DNA from: Methanobrevibacter sp.
GTDB taxonomy: Archaea; Methanobacteriota; Methanobacteria; Methanobacteriales; Methanobacteriaceae
Direction: 5' to 3'
Length of the DNA stretch: 64,000 bases
Assembly: GCF_017427765.1 (NCBI RefSeq)
Contig: NZ_JAFRSC010000026.1
Location: forward strand, 98,073 to 162,072
Shown: positions 1 to 7,550 of the stretch, piece after piece
How positions within the stretch are numbered: the stretch's first letter is position 1
How the letters are laid out: every line of letters begins with the position of its first letter
Program-made: the position numbers and the translations under genes
Notes under the pieces: generated by a model
Seen by the model: only the letters and a program-made list of their open reading frames with translations
Told to the model about the DNA's origin: nothing
The model's database searches: none

Positions 1-235
1 CAGTAAATCCATCCATTCCGGCATGACCGAATTGGTCATATCTTTGACGTTTTTCATCATCAGACAAGACGGCATAAGCTTCACTTACCTCTTTAAATTT
101 TTCTTCAGCGCCTTCTTCATCACAAACGTCAGGATGGTATTTTCTGGCTAATTTACGATAAGCTTTTTTAATTGTCTTTTCATCCGCAGATTTATCCACT
201 CCAAGAACTTCATAATAATCTCGCTTGTCTGCCAT
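1..235 (-). CDS. dnaJ: Chaperone DnaJ, N-terminal part (cut by window edge)
   Basis: Hsp40 co-chaperone that stimulates the ATPase of DnaK. Only the first 78 residues are in the window. They form a complete J domain: [12 protein letters not shown] at the start, the diagnostic HPD tripeptide around residues 35-37, and the helix-IV segment ending in [10 protein letters not shown]. The G/F region, zinc fingers and substrate-binding part lie beyond base 1. It follows dnaK on the same strand after 135 bases, so grpE-dnaK-dnaJ is probably one operon. The start ATG is at 235-233. Confidence 0.95.
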   Translation of the reverse strand, partial: MADKRDYYEVLGVDKSADEKTIKKAYRKLARKYHPDVCDEEGAEEKFKEVSEAYAVLSDDEKRQRYDQFGHAGMDGFT

Positions 236-370
236 TCGTTCACCTTAAAAAAATAAATTTAAAAAAATAGATAGAAAAAATAATAGTTTTATCTATTGTT
301 AGTTTATCGTTTGATTCTGATTCTGATTTAATATATTTCCCAACAATGTAATAAAACTATATTATTTAAT

Positions 371-2248
371 CTAGTCTTTTACTTCATAGTCTGCATCAAT
401 TGTGTCATCATCGTTGTTGTCTTGAGCACCTGCATTAGGGTCAGCTCCAGCTTGTTGTTGTTGAGCTTGTGCCTCAGCTTGTGCTTGTTGGTATATTTTT
501 GCACCAATCTCTTGAACTACATTTGATAGTTCATCAGACTTTTCTTTAATGGCAGCAACATCATCGCCAGCTATAAGTTCTCTTAATTCAGCTACAAGAC
601 CTTCGACTTTTGTTTTTTCTTCTTCAGATACTTGATCTTTGAGTTCGTCTAAGGTTTTTTCTGAAGTGTAAATTAATGAGTCTGCGTTGTTTCTGATTTC
701 GATTTCTTCTTGTCTTTTTGCATCTGCTTCGGCGTTCATTTCTGCTTCTTTGATTTTTTGTTCAATTTCTTCATCAGACAATTTGGTTGAAGAGGTAATT
801 GTAATAGCCTGTTCTTTACCTGTTCCTTTGTCTTTAGCAGTTACGTTAATAATACCGTTAGCGTCAATATCGAAAGTTACTTCAATTTGCGGAACACCTC
901 TTGGTGCAGGTGGGATTCCGACAAGTTGGAAACGTCCAAGTGAAGTGTTGTCTGCAGCCATTTTCCTTTCTCCTTGCAATACATTGATGTCTACAGATGG
1001 CTGATTATCTGCAGCAGTGGAGAATACTTGGCTTTTCTTGGTAGGAATAGTAGTGTTTCTTTCAATTAATGTGGTTGATACTCCACCTAAGGTTTCAATA
1101 CCTAATGATAATGGAGTTACATCTAAAAGAACGATGTCTTTAATTTCACCGGCTAATACTCCTCCTTGAATAGCTGCACCCATTGATACACATTCCATTG
1201 GGTCGATACCACGTTCAACAGGTTTTCCAATGAATTTTTCTACAAATTGTTGTACGATTGGCATTCTGGTAGGTCCACCAACTAAGATGATTTTATCAAT
1301 ATCGCTTTTGTTCATTTTAGCATCATCTAATGCTTGTTGCATTGGTTTTCCTGATTTTTCTACAATGGAATCAACTAACTCTTCTAATTTTGCTCTTGTA
1401 AGAGAAATAATTAAGTTTTTAGGAGTTCCGTCTGTTCCCATTGCAATAAATGGTAAGTTTACTTCAGTGGTTGTGGTGGTGGATAATTCGATTTTTGCTT
1501 TTTCTGCAGCTTCTCTTAATCTTTGTACTGCCTGGTCATTATCCATTAAGTCAATACCTTCTTGTGCTTTGAATTCATCAGCTAAGTATTTGATTAATAC
1601 GTTGTCCATGTCTGTACCACCAAGTTGGGTATCTCCGCTTGTGGATCTTACTTCAAATACTCCTCCACCGAATTCCATGATTGTTACGTCTAAGGTACCT
1701 CCACCTAAATCGTAAACCATAATGTTCATGTCTTCTTCATCAGCTTTATCAAGACCGTATGCAAGGCTTGCTGCGGTCGGTTCGTTTACAAGTCTTACTA
1801 CATCAAGACCTGCAATAGTTCCAGCATCTTTGGTTGCTGTTCTTTGGTTGTCGTCAAAGTAAGCAGGTACGGTAATTACCGCTTTTTGAATAGGTTCTCC
1901 GAGGAAGGTTTCAGCATCTTTTTTAATTTTTTGCAAGATGAATGCAGAGATTTCCTGTGGGGAATATTGTTTTCCGTTTACAGTTACTTTGTGGTCAGTA
2001 CCCATACTTCTTTTGATAGCACTAATAGTGTTTTCAGGGTTGGTAACTGCTTGTCTTCTTGCAGGTTCTCCAACTAACATTTGTCCTTCTTCAGTAAAAG
2101 CAACATAACTTGGGAAGGATTTACCGTATTGGCTTGCTCCTTCTGCAGATGGGATTGTAGTTGGTTTTCCTCCTACAAGCACTGATGCTGCTGAGTTACT
2201 TGTACCTAAATCAATTCCAATAATTTTTTCTTTTTTAGTATCAGACAT
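371..2248 (-). CDS. dnaK: Chaperone DnaK (Hsp70)
   Basis: ATP-dependent Hsp70 chaperone of the cytoplasm. The nucleotide-binding domain shows the phosphate-1 loop ([10 protein letters not shown] near residue 11), the phosphate-2 motif [10 protein letters not shown] near residue 185 and the adenosine motif VGGPTRMP near residue 325. The substrate-binding domain and lid follow, ending in a Gln/Ala-rich stretch and an acidic tail. About 625 residues is normal for the family. The open frame extends 12 bases further to a TTG, but the ATG at 2248-2246 has GGTGAT four bases upstream and gives the expected MSDTKK start. DnaK in archaea is known to be of bacterial origin; here it sits under an archaeal type of control region. 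Confidence 0.97.
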   Translation of the reverse strand: MSDTKKEKIIGIDLGTSNSAASVLVGGKPTTIPSAEGASQYGKSFPSYVAFTEEGQMLVGEPARRQAVTNPENTISAIKRSMGTDHKVTVNGKQYSPQEISAFILQKIKKDAETFLGEPIQKAVITVPAYFDDNQRTATKDAGTIAGLDVVRLVNEPTAASLAYGLDKADEEDMNIMVYDLGGGTLDVTIMEFGGGVFEVRSTSGDTQLGGTDMDNVLIKYLADEFKAQEGIDLMDNDQAVQRLREAAEKAKIELSTTTTTEVNLPFIAMGTDGTPKNLIISLTRAKLEELVDSIVEKSGKPMQQALDDAKMNKSDIDKIILVGGPTRMPIVQQFVEKFIGKPVERGIDPMECVSMGAAIQGGVLAGEIKDIVLLDVTPLSLGIETLGGVSTTLIERNTTIPTKKSQVFSTAADNQPSVDINVLQGERKMAADNTSLGRFQLVGIPPAPRGVPQIEVTFDIDANGIINVTAKDKGTGKEQAITITSSTKLSDEEIEQKIKEAEMNAEADAKRQEEIEIRNNADSLIYTSEKTLDELKDQVSEEEKTKVEGLVAELRELIAGDDVAAIKEKSDELSNVVQEIGAKIYQQAQAEAQAQQQQAGADPNAGAQDNNDDDTIDADYEVKD

Positions 2249-2293
2249 AATTATCACCAATTTTTTTTATTATATAATTAAATAAACGTAATA

Positions 2294-2848
2294 TTATTTT
2301 TTACAAACAATAACTTTTGAGTATTTAAGAACTTTATCTTTATACATATACCCTTTCATCAGTTCGTCTATAACATATCCATTTTCAACATCATCTGATT
2401 TTTGAACCATTAATGCTTCATGCTTGTTCAAATCAAATTTTTCACCTTTTGCAGGAATTTCTTCAACGCCCTGTTTTGTCAAAATGTCTTTGAACTTGTT
2501 ATATGTAAGTTCTATTCCTTCTCTTAAATTGTCATCATTTTCAATTTCTAAAGCTCTACCGAAGTCTTCATAACAATCTAAAAACTCTTTTATAATATTT
2601 TCATTAGCGAATTTTATGATTTCTTTATTTTGTTTGTCAGTAATCTTTTTGAAATTTTCAAAATCCGCCTGAAGTCTTTGGGAAAGTGAAATATATTCCT
2701 GAGTTTCAGCTTCTTGTTTTTTGAGATCTTCTTTGAGTTTTGCAATTTCTTCATCTTTAAGAGCTAACTCATCAATAGGTTCTTCTTCGGTTTTTTCTTG
2801 AAGATCTTCTTCGTTAACTTCAGTTTCACTCTTTTTTTCGTCAGTCAT
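2294..2848 (-). CDS. grpE: Nucleotide exchange factor GrpE
   Basis: Releases ADP from DnaK. The protein has 184 residues: an acidic, Glu/Lys-rich head, a long coiled coil at about residues 30-85 containing QRLQADFENFKK, then the compact C-terminal beta domain with the GVEEIPAKGEKFD motif. It is the first gene of the grpE-dnaK-dnaJ operon, with 45 bases to the dnaK start. The ATG at 2848-2846 has GGTGT upstream. The nearest good TATA box lies about 215 bases upstream, so the message has an unusually long leader for an archaeon. Confidence 0.95.
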   Translation of the reverse strand: MTDEKKSETEVNEEDLQEKTEEEPIDELALKDEEIAKLKEDLKKQEAETQEYISLSQRLQADFENFKKITDKQNKEIIKFANENIIKEFLDCYEDFGRALEIENDDNLREGIELTYNKFKDILTKQGVEEIPAKGEKFDLNKHEALMVQKSDDVENGYVIDELMKGYMYKDKVLKYSKVIVCKK

Positions 2849-2885
2849 ATGGACACCTTTTTTAGGTTTTTTTTGAAAAACTGTT

Positions 2886-3017
2886 GTAATAACTCTTAAT
2901 CGAGAATCATACTTTAAGTCCCTTAATATTTGGTTTTTGGGAATTTATGGACATATAGGAAAATGGTTCATCATATTAGAGTTATTACTTTAAGTTTTTC
3001 TAAACCAAATATTAAAG
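2886..3017 (-). ncRNA. Candidate structured 5' leader of grpE-dnaK
   Basis: Two pairs of inverted repeats cross each other. GTAATAACTCTTAAT (2886-2900) is complementary to ATTAGAGTTATTAC (2975-2988), and CTTAATATTTGGTTT (2922-2936) is complementary to AAACCAAATATTAAAG (3002-3017). The self-complementary ACTTTAAGT occurs twice (2911-2919 and 2987-2995). In RNA read on the minus strand the order is 1, 2, 1', 2', which is the topology of a pseudoknot. The region lies between the inferred transcription start and the grpE start codon. A DNA-level function as operators is the alternative. Confidence 0.4.
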
Positions 3018-3031
3018 TAACAAAAAGTTAT
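3016..3031. promoter_or_regulatory. Heat-shock operator copy (GTAAC-N5-GTTAT)
   Basis: AGTAACAAAAAGTTAT, an imperfect palindrome with the core AC-N5-GT. This core is the published signature of Pyrococcus Phr operators, and the wider motif resembles CTAAC-N5-GTTAG of Archaeoglobus HSR1. It lies just downstream of the inferred grpE transcription start. Confidence 0.6.
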
Positions 3032-3050
3032 CTTTCTCTTACTATATTAT

Positions 3051-3066
3051 AGTAACAAAAAGTTAT
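3051..3066. promoter_or_regulatory. Heat-shock operator copy next to grpE TATA box
   Basis: The same 16 bases as the copy at 3016 (AGTAACAAAAAGTTAT), 35 bases away. On the minus strand it abuts and partly overlaps the TATA box, so a bound repressor would block promoter access. Between the two copies lies another palindrome, TTACTATATTATAGTAA (3039-3055). Confidence 0.65.
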
Positions 3067-3073
3067 ATAAAGG
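3063..3073 (-). promoter_or_regulatory. TATA box of grpE-dnaK-dnaJ
   Basis: Minus-strand CCTTTATATAA is a strong archaeal BRE/TATA element. A start about 25 bases downstream would fall near 3042, inside the operator array and roughly 190 bases before the grpE ATG. Confidence 0.6.
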
Positions 3074-3093
3074 TTTCGATATTTTTGATTATT

Positions 3094-3108
3094 GTAACTG
3101 AATGTTAT
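3094..3108. promoter_or_regulatory. Heat-shock operator copy, diverged
   Basis: GTAACTGAATGTTAT keeps the GTAAC-N5-GTTAT frame with a different spacer, which argues that the arms and not the A-tract are conserved. It lies upstream of the grpE TATA box. A half-site, GTAACAAAAACAT, occurs at 3267-3279 near the promoter of the divergent regulator. Confidence 0.5.
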
Positions 3109-3284
3109 TCTAATGTAAATCAGTTTATTTTATTAATATGATGTTATAAATTTTTATTTTTTCAATTTTAACAAGCAGAATTACTAATATGATTTTAAAA
3201 ATAATATTTATTTTTATATTTGAAATTAAATGGATTTAATTTAATTTTCACATTTTCTTACATGTTGTAACAAAAACATATGGA

Positions 3285-3295
3285 TTTATATATAA
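3285..3295 (+). promoter_or_regulatory. TATA box of the divergent regulator gene
   Basis: TTTATATATAA lies about 25 bases before the likely start near 3312. This would give an almost leaderless mRNA for the gene beginning at 3317. The rest of the 3110-3284 stretch is AT-rich, with no further gene seen. Confidence 0.5.
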
Positions 3296-3316
3296 TTTTT
3301 AATATAATGTATAATC

Positions 3317-3883
3317 ATGAATAATAGTAACGACATTCCAAAAAATAAAAGAAATGTCAATTCTTCTAATGGCCACATAGAAATTAGAGGAAACTATAAC
3401 GACCACTTAGGAGAGATTGATAAAGAAGATATACTCGATGTAATGGGTTGTAAAACCAGAAGGGATATTATAAACCTCTTAAGAGAAGAACCTATGTTTG
3501 TCAGTGAAATCTCAAACGAGCTTGACATTGGTCAAAAGGCAATCATAGAGCATTTGCGTGCTATGGAAGAAATAGGTATCCTGAACTCTTCTTATAAAAA
3601 AATCTTAAGGGGCCGTCCGCGTAAATATTATGATTTGCAAAATGAGGTTAATATCCATATTACCATTAATAGAAATACATTCGACGTTAACCTTTCAGAG
3701 GACATGTTAAATACTCTTCAGCTCCCTTCAGGTGACGAATGGTCTAAATTACTGGACATCGAAAAGAGAATTGATGCCGGCCAGCTTGAAGCTATTGATG
3801 AGCTTAAAAATCAGATTAGATTATACGGTAATCTTAAAGAAAGAGCAGAATATATTCTCGAGAGAACTTTAAATAATAGATAA
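3317..3883 (+). CDS. ArsR/Phr-type winged-helix regulator, candidate heat-shock repressor
   Basis: Cytoplasmic DNA-binding protein of 188 residues. After a polar N-terminal tail comes an HTH/winged-helix domain at about residues 38-102: LDVMGCKTRRDIINLL, then a recognition helix in the segment ELDIGQKAIIEHLRAMEEIGIL, and a wing ending in RGRPRKYYDL. The C-terminal half is predicted helical and could dimerise. It is divergent from grpE-dnaK-dnaJ, and the shared region carries AC-N5-GT palindromes like those bound by Phr and HSR1, so it is the natural candidate to bind them. That it senses heat shock is inference. It could also be a general ArsR regulator. Confidence 0.85.
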   Translation: MNNSNDIPKNKRNVNSSNGHIEIRGNYNDHLGEIDKEDILDVMGCKTRRDIINLLREEPMFVSEISNELDIGQKAIIEHLRAMEEIGILNSSYKKILRGRPRKYYDLQNEVNIHITINRNTFDVNLSEDMLNTLQLPSGDEWSKLLDIEKRIDAGQLEAIDELKNQIRLYGNLKERAEYILERTLNNR

Positions 3884-3907
3884 ATAACTATTTGTGGTCA
3901 TTAATTC

Positions 3908-3930
3908 AATGGTTTATTTTTTAAACCATT
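3908..3930. terminator. Hairpin terminator between convergent genes
   Basis: AATGGTTTA, a five-T loop, then TAAACCATT, followed by T-rich sequence. The nine-pair stem sits between the stop codons of the regulator and hypF and can serve both strands. Confidence 0.7.
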
Positions 3931-3932
3931 TT

Positions 3933-6173
3933 TTATCTTTTTTTAGCGATAATTGCCTGTCCGAGGGAAACTGATCCGTCTCCTGCGCAGGTGTTTAAGT
4001 GCTGAATGAAATTGTATCCGTTTTTTTCAACATGGTTTTTAACAGCATTTGTGATGGCTTCATTATAAAAACACCCTCCGGTAGCGCCGATATCTGAAAT
4101 GTTCTTTTTATCAGCCGCTTTAATTGCAAGTTCTGCCAAACCTTTTGAAACTGCATTTTGACCTGCATAAGCAACATTCGCCTTTTTTTCTCCATTTTGA
4201 TATAACCTTACAACTTCTTTTAAAATTTCGGTTGTATTTAATGTATCATTTTCAATGATGTATGGGATTTCCAGCTCTTTGGTTGCATAATATGCACATG
4301 ATTCGAGTTTCATGGAACATTCTCCTTCATAAGTTCTCTCATGACATACTTCAAGCGCCACAGCCATGGAATCCAGGACTCTGCCCGTACTTGTTGTTTT
4401 ACCAACATTCAAACCGGATTTGAGCTGTTTGAAAATCATCTGAATTTCTTTTTCGCCATATTTGAAATATTTGGAATAATTTTTAATCAGCTCCTCATCA
4501 TTCAGGATGCTTGCAAGCATTCTTGCGGGGTATCTTGTTGCCACATCTCCTCCCGGCATCAGTTGAGGCTGCAAATTAGCAAGCCTTTCAAAACTGTTAA
4601 TGTTTGTGTAAAGAATTTCTCCTCCCCAACTTGTAGAGTCACTTCCATATCCCACTCCGTCAGCGGTAATTGCTATCATTTCATCAATTGAGTGGTCATT
4701 TGCAAGTGCAACAGTGTGGGCATGGTGGTGTTGGATAGGCATTACTTCAGCACCATATTTCTCGGCTAATTCATGGGCCAGTCTTGTTGTAAAAAAATGA
4801 GGATGCATATCACAGGCAATCACGTCAAATTCATTGATTTTAGTGATTCTTTCCATATTTTCAATGGCCTGGCGTAGAAAGTCTAATGTTTTGGGCTTAT
4901 TTGTATTTCCAATGTGCTGGGACGGATATACGATATTGTCTTTGGCAATTGAAAATGTCACATCAAGTTCCGGACCCAATGCAAGTACATCGCAATCATT
5001 AACTTCATAGTTAATTGTATAGGGTTCTGGTGTGTATCCCCGTGATCTTCGGATAAATGACAGTTCGTTATTTCTAAAGCGGATAACGGAGTCATCACAT
5101 CTGTTTAAAATTGCCCGATTGTGCACAAGAGAATAATCATTAACGCCATTGATTATTTCTTCGTTTTCAATCATCATAGGCTCTCCAGGTATATTTGCAG
5201 ATGTCATTACATAAGTGTCAATGTCTCCTTCATCAAACAGCAAATAATGCATTGGTGAATAAGGAAGCATCACACCAATATTGTGCAGTCCCGGAGATAA
5301 ACTTTCAGGAAACGGATAATTGTCATTTTTCTTTAAAATAACGATTGGTCTTTTATTTGAAGTGATTGTTTCAATTTCCTTTTTTGAAATCTGCGCATAA
5401 TTTTGAACGGATTTCAAATCTTTACTCATTACTGCAAAGGCCTGATTCGGACGGTTCAGACGTTTTCTCAATTCGCAAATGGCCTCATCATTATATGCAT
5501 CAACGACTAAATGGGTTCCACCAATTCCTTTAATGGCTAAAATCTTACCTTCTTTTAATATGTCCGCACCCATTTTGATGGGATTTTCGCAGGTTACCTT
5601 AGTTTTACCTTCATAAAATGCCATTTGAGGCCCGCAGTCAGGACAGCAAATAGCTTCGCCGTGATATCTTCTGTCAAGCGGTTGTCTGTATTCGCCAAGG
5701 CAGTCATCACACAGCGGGAATTCATCCATTGATGTTCTGATTCTGTCATAGGGAACACTTTCAATAACTGTAAATCTTGGTCCGCAGTCCGTACATGCAT
5801 TAAAGGCATATTTGTATCGCCTATCATTTGGATTTCTTATTTCATCCAAACATTTATCGCAAATGGCAATATCCGGTGGAATCACACTAATTCCTGAATA
5901 TGTGTCTCCACTTTCCAGGATTTCAAAATCAGCATAATTTTTACAGTCAATATTCTCCACATTCATGGAATCTATTTTAGCTATCGGCGGCAGTTCTTTA
6001 GGTAATCTTTCAATAAATAAGTCAGTATTTTCACCCTCAATTATGATTTCAACTACATTTCCAAGGTTTCTGACATATCCTTTTATGTTTAATTCAGATG
6101 CAAGTCGGTATACATAAGGTCTAAAACCTACTCCCTGAACTATTCCTTGGGTTAAAATCTTTTGGGCTTTCAT
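3933..6173 (-). CDS. hypF: Carbamoyltransferase HypF
   Basis: Makes the thiocarbamate on HypE from carbamoyl phosphate and ATP, the source of the cyanide ligands of [NiFe] hydrogenases. The 746 residues show all parts in order: acylphosphatase (GIVQGVGFRPYVYR near residue 9), a zinc-finger region at about 100-185 with four CxxC pairs (CDKC, CTDC, CDDC, CPDC), a YrdC-like domain at about 200-370, and a Kae1-like C-terminal domain with the metal motif HHHAH near residue 470. It is full length and starts at ATG 6173. It serves the Ehb hydrogenase of this window and other hydrogenases encoded elsewhere. It is divergent from larB. Confidence 0.97.
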   Translation of the reverse strand: MKAQKILTQGIVQGVGFRPYVYRLASELNIKGYVRNLGNVVEIIIEGENTDLFIERLPKELPPIAKIDSMNVENIDCKNYADFEILESGDTYSGISVIPPDIAICDKCLDEIRNPNDRRYKYAFNACTDCGPRFTVIESVPYDRIRTSMDEFPLCDDCLGEYRQPLDRRYHGEAICCPDCGPQMAFYEGKTKVTCENPIKMGADILKEGKILAIKGIGGTHLVVDAYNDEAICELRKRLNRPNQAFAVMSKDLKSVQNYAQISKKEIETITSNKRPIVILKKNDNYPFPESLSPGLHNIGVMLPYSPMHYLLFDEGDIDTYVMTSANIPGEPMMIENEEIINGVNDYSLVHNRAILNRCDDSVIRFRNNELSFIRRSRGYTPEPYTINYEVNDCDVLALGPELDVTFSIAKDNIVYPSQHIGNTNKPKTLDFLRQAIENMERITKINEFDVIACDMHPHFFTTRLAHELAEKYGAEVMPIQHHHAHTVALANDHSIDEMIAITADGVGYGSDSTSWGGEILYTNINSFERLANLQPQLMPGGDVATRYPARMLASILNDEELIKNYSKYFKYGEKEIQMIFKQLKSGLNVGKTTSTGRVLDSMAVALEVCHERTYEGECSMKLESCAYYATKELEIPYIIENDTLNTTEILKEVVRLYQNGEKKANVAYAGQNAVSKGLAELAIKAADKKNISDIGATGGCFYNEAITNAVKNHVEKNGYNFIQHLNTCAGDGSVSLGQAIIAKKR

Positions 6174-6226
6174 AGATATATTATTTAAGTTAAATTTTAT
6201 ATAAAATTTTATCCTATATTATTAAT

Positions 6227-6988
6227 ATGAAAGAAATTCTTGAAAGACTGGTCAGTGGAGAGCTGAATATTGATGAGGCGGAAACTCTCTTAAAAGCGGA
6301 TTCAATTCTTGAATTTGATGAAATTGCCAAATTCGACAATAAACGCTGTGAGCGCACAGGTTTTCCGGAGGCGATTTTTTCTCCAAGCAAAGACTATGAA
6401 GATTTGTTAGTGATTGTTAAAAAGTATTTGGAAAATAATGATGAAGATTTAATAATTACCAAATTATCACAAAAGAGATATGAAAAGATTTTAGCCGATT
6501 TTGGCGAAAATTCATTAATTTTCGACTATAATAAAAGAGCTCAAATTTTAGTTATCAGAAAGGAAGAAAAAATAAAAGAAAAAATTGCAAAAGTTGGCAT
6601 TATCACTGCCGGAACTTCAGATATTAATATTGCTGAAGAGGCAAAGGTAATTGTTGAGGAAGGGGGATGTGAAGCCATAACTTCCTATGATATTGGTGTT
6701 GCTGGAATCCACAGGCTGTTTCCGCAGATTGCGCATATGGTAAAAGAGGGAGTCAGAGTTTTTATTGTATGTGCTGGAATGGAGGGAGCTCTTCCTTCAG
6801 TCGTTGCAGGACTTGTTGACGTTCCGGTCATTGGAGTTCCGACATCTGTAGGTTATGGTGTTGGTGAAGGGGGCCGTGTAGCTCTTGATGCCATGCTTCA
6901 GTCATGTGCTCCTGGAATTGCTGTTGTCAATATTGATAATGGATTCGGAGCGGGTGTTTTTGCATTAACTATTGTCAATAGTGATTAA
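6227..6988 (+). CDS. larB: Nickel-pincer cofactor biosynthesis protein LarB
   Basis: LarB carboxylates and hydrolyses nicotinic acid adenine dinucleotide as the first step to the nickel-pincer nucleotide. The 253 residues have a short helical N-terminus and a PurE-like C-terminal domain with [16 protein letters not shown] near residue 125 and the Gly-rich [13 protein letters not shown] near residue 205. It lies next to hypF, another nickel-enzyme maturation gene, but in the opposite direction. No larC, larE or larA is visible nearby. The name AIR carboxylase-like, seen in older annotations, refers to the same family. Confidence 0.9.
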   Translation: MKEILERLVSGELNIDEAETLLKADSILEFDEIAKFDNKRCERTGFPEAIFSPSKDYEDLLVIVKKYLENNDEDLIITKLSQKRYEKILADFGENSLIFDYNKRAQILVIRKEEKIKEKIAKVGIITAGTSDINIAEEAKVIVEEGGCEAITSYDIGVAGIHRLFPQIAHMVKEGVRVFIVCAGMEGALPSVVAGLVDVPVIGVPTSVGYGVGEGGRVALDAMLQSCAPGIAVVNIDNGFGAGVFALTIVNSD

Positions 6989-6989
6989 T

Positions 6990-7550
6990 TTGATTTATGA
7001 AACTTTCAATCCTGAAATGCATGATGTCTTACATGTTGCTAAACTGGTTTATGATGTTGATTATAGGACATTCGATTTATTTTTCAAATCAGATAAGCAG
7101 GCCATAAGTTCAATTTCAAGCTATTTGCTAAAAAAGAATATTAATGAAAATTTTAAGGTTATTTTGGATGATGATAAACATATCATTGGATATGTAAGCA
7201 TTTATCTGCATGACGATAAGCATGAATTTCATTTTAAATCTTTAAAATTGGTCCTTGTTGATATTCTGGATTATTTTGTATTGTGCGATATAAAAAAAGA
7301 TGACTTGTATCTTGCTGAAATCGCCATTGATGAGTCTCAAAGAGGTCAGGGACTGGGCAGAAAAGTTATATTGGATGTAATTGATTATGCCAAATCCAAA
7401 AATTTCTCAAGAGTGATTCTTGATGCGGATTTCAGAAATGAAGGCGCAAAGAAACTGTATGAATCTTTAGGTTTTAAAGAGTTTAATAAAAAAAGAGTTA
7501 AAATTGCCGGTTTTGAAAGGGGAATGTATAATATGGAGTTTATTCTCTAG
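6990..7550 (+). CDS. GNAT-family N-acetyltransferase
   Basis: Predicted acetyl-CoA-dependent acetyltransferase of about 187 residues. The acetyl-CoA loop is RGQGLGRKVI (RxxGxG/A type), followed by the motif-B segment ending in NEGAKKLYESLGF. The substrate is not evident. There is no ATG near the beginning. In-frame options are TTG 6972, GTG 6981 and TTG 6990; the last has AGTGAT four bases upstream and just clears the larB stop, so I prefer it. The 3' end overlaps the convergent transferase gene by 11 bases. Confidence 0.8.
   Translation: MIYETFNPEMHDVLHVAKLVYDVDYRTFDLFFKSDKQAISSISSYLLKKNINENFKVILDDDKHIIGYVSIYLHDDKHEFHFKSLKLVLVDILDYFVLCDIKKDDLYLAEIAIDESQRGQGLGRKVILDVIDYAKSKNFSRVILDADFRNEGAKKLYESLGFKEFNKKRVKIAGFERGMYNMEFIL

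Noticed and set aside
687..2077. Several open frames on the plus strand opposite dnaK
   Set aside because: They mirror the dnaK reading frame on the other strand, have no ribosome-binding site and show no protein-like composition.
371..2248. TTG start of dnaK at 2260
   Set aside because: That codon would sit over the ribosome-binding site GGTGAT; the ATG at 2248 is correctly spaced.
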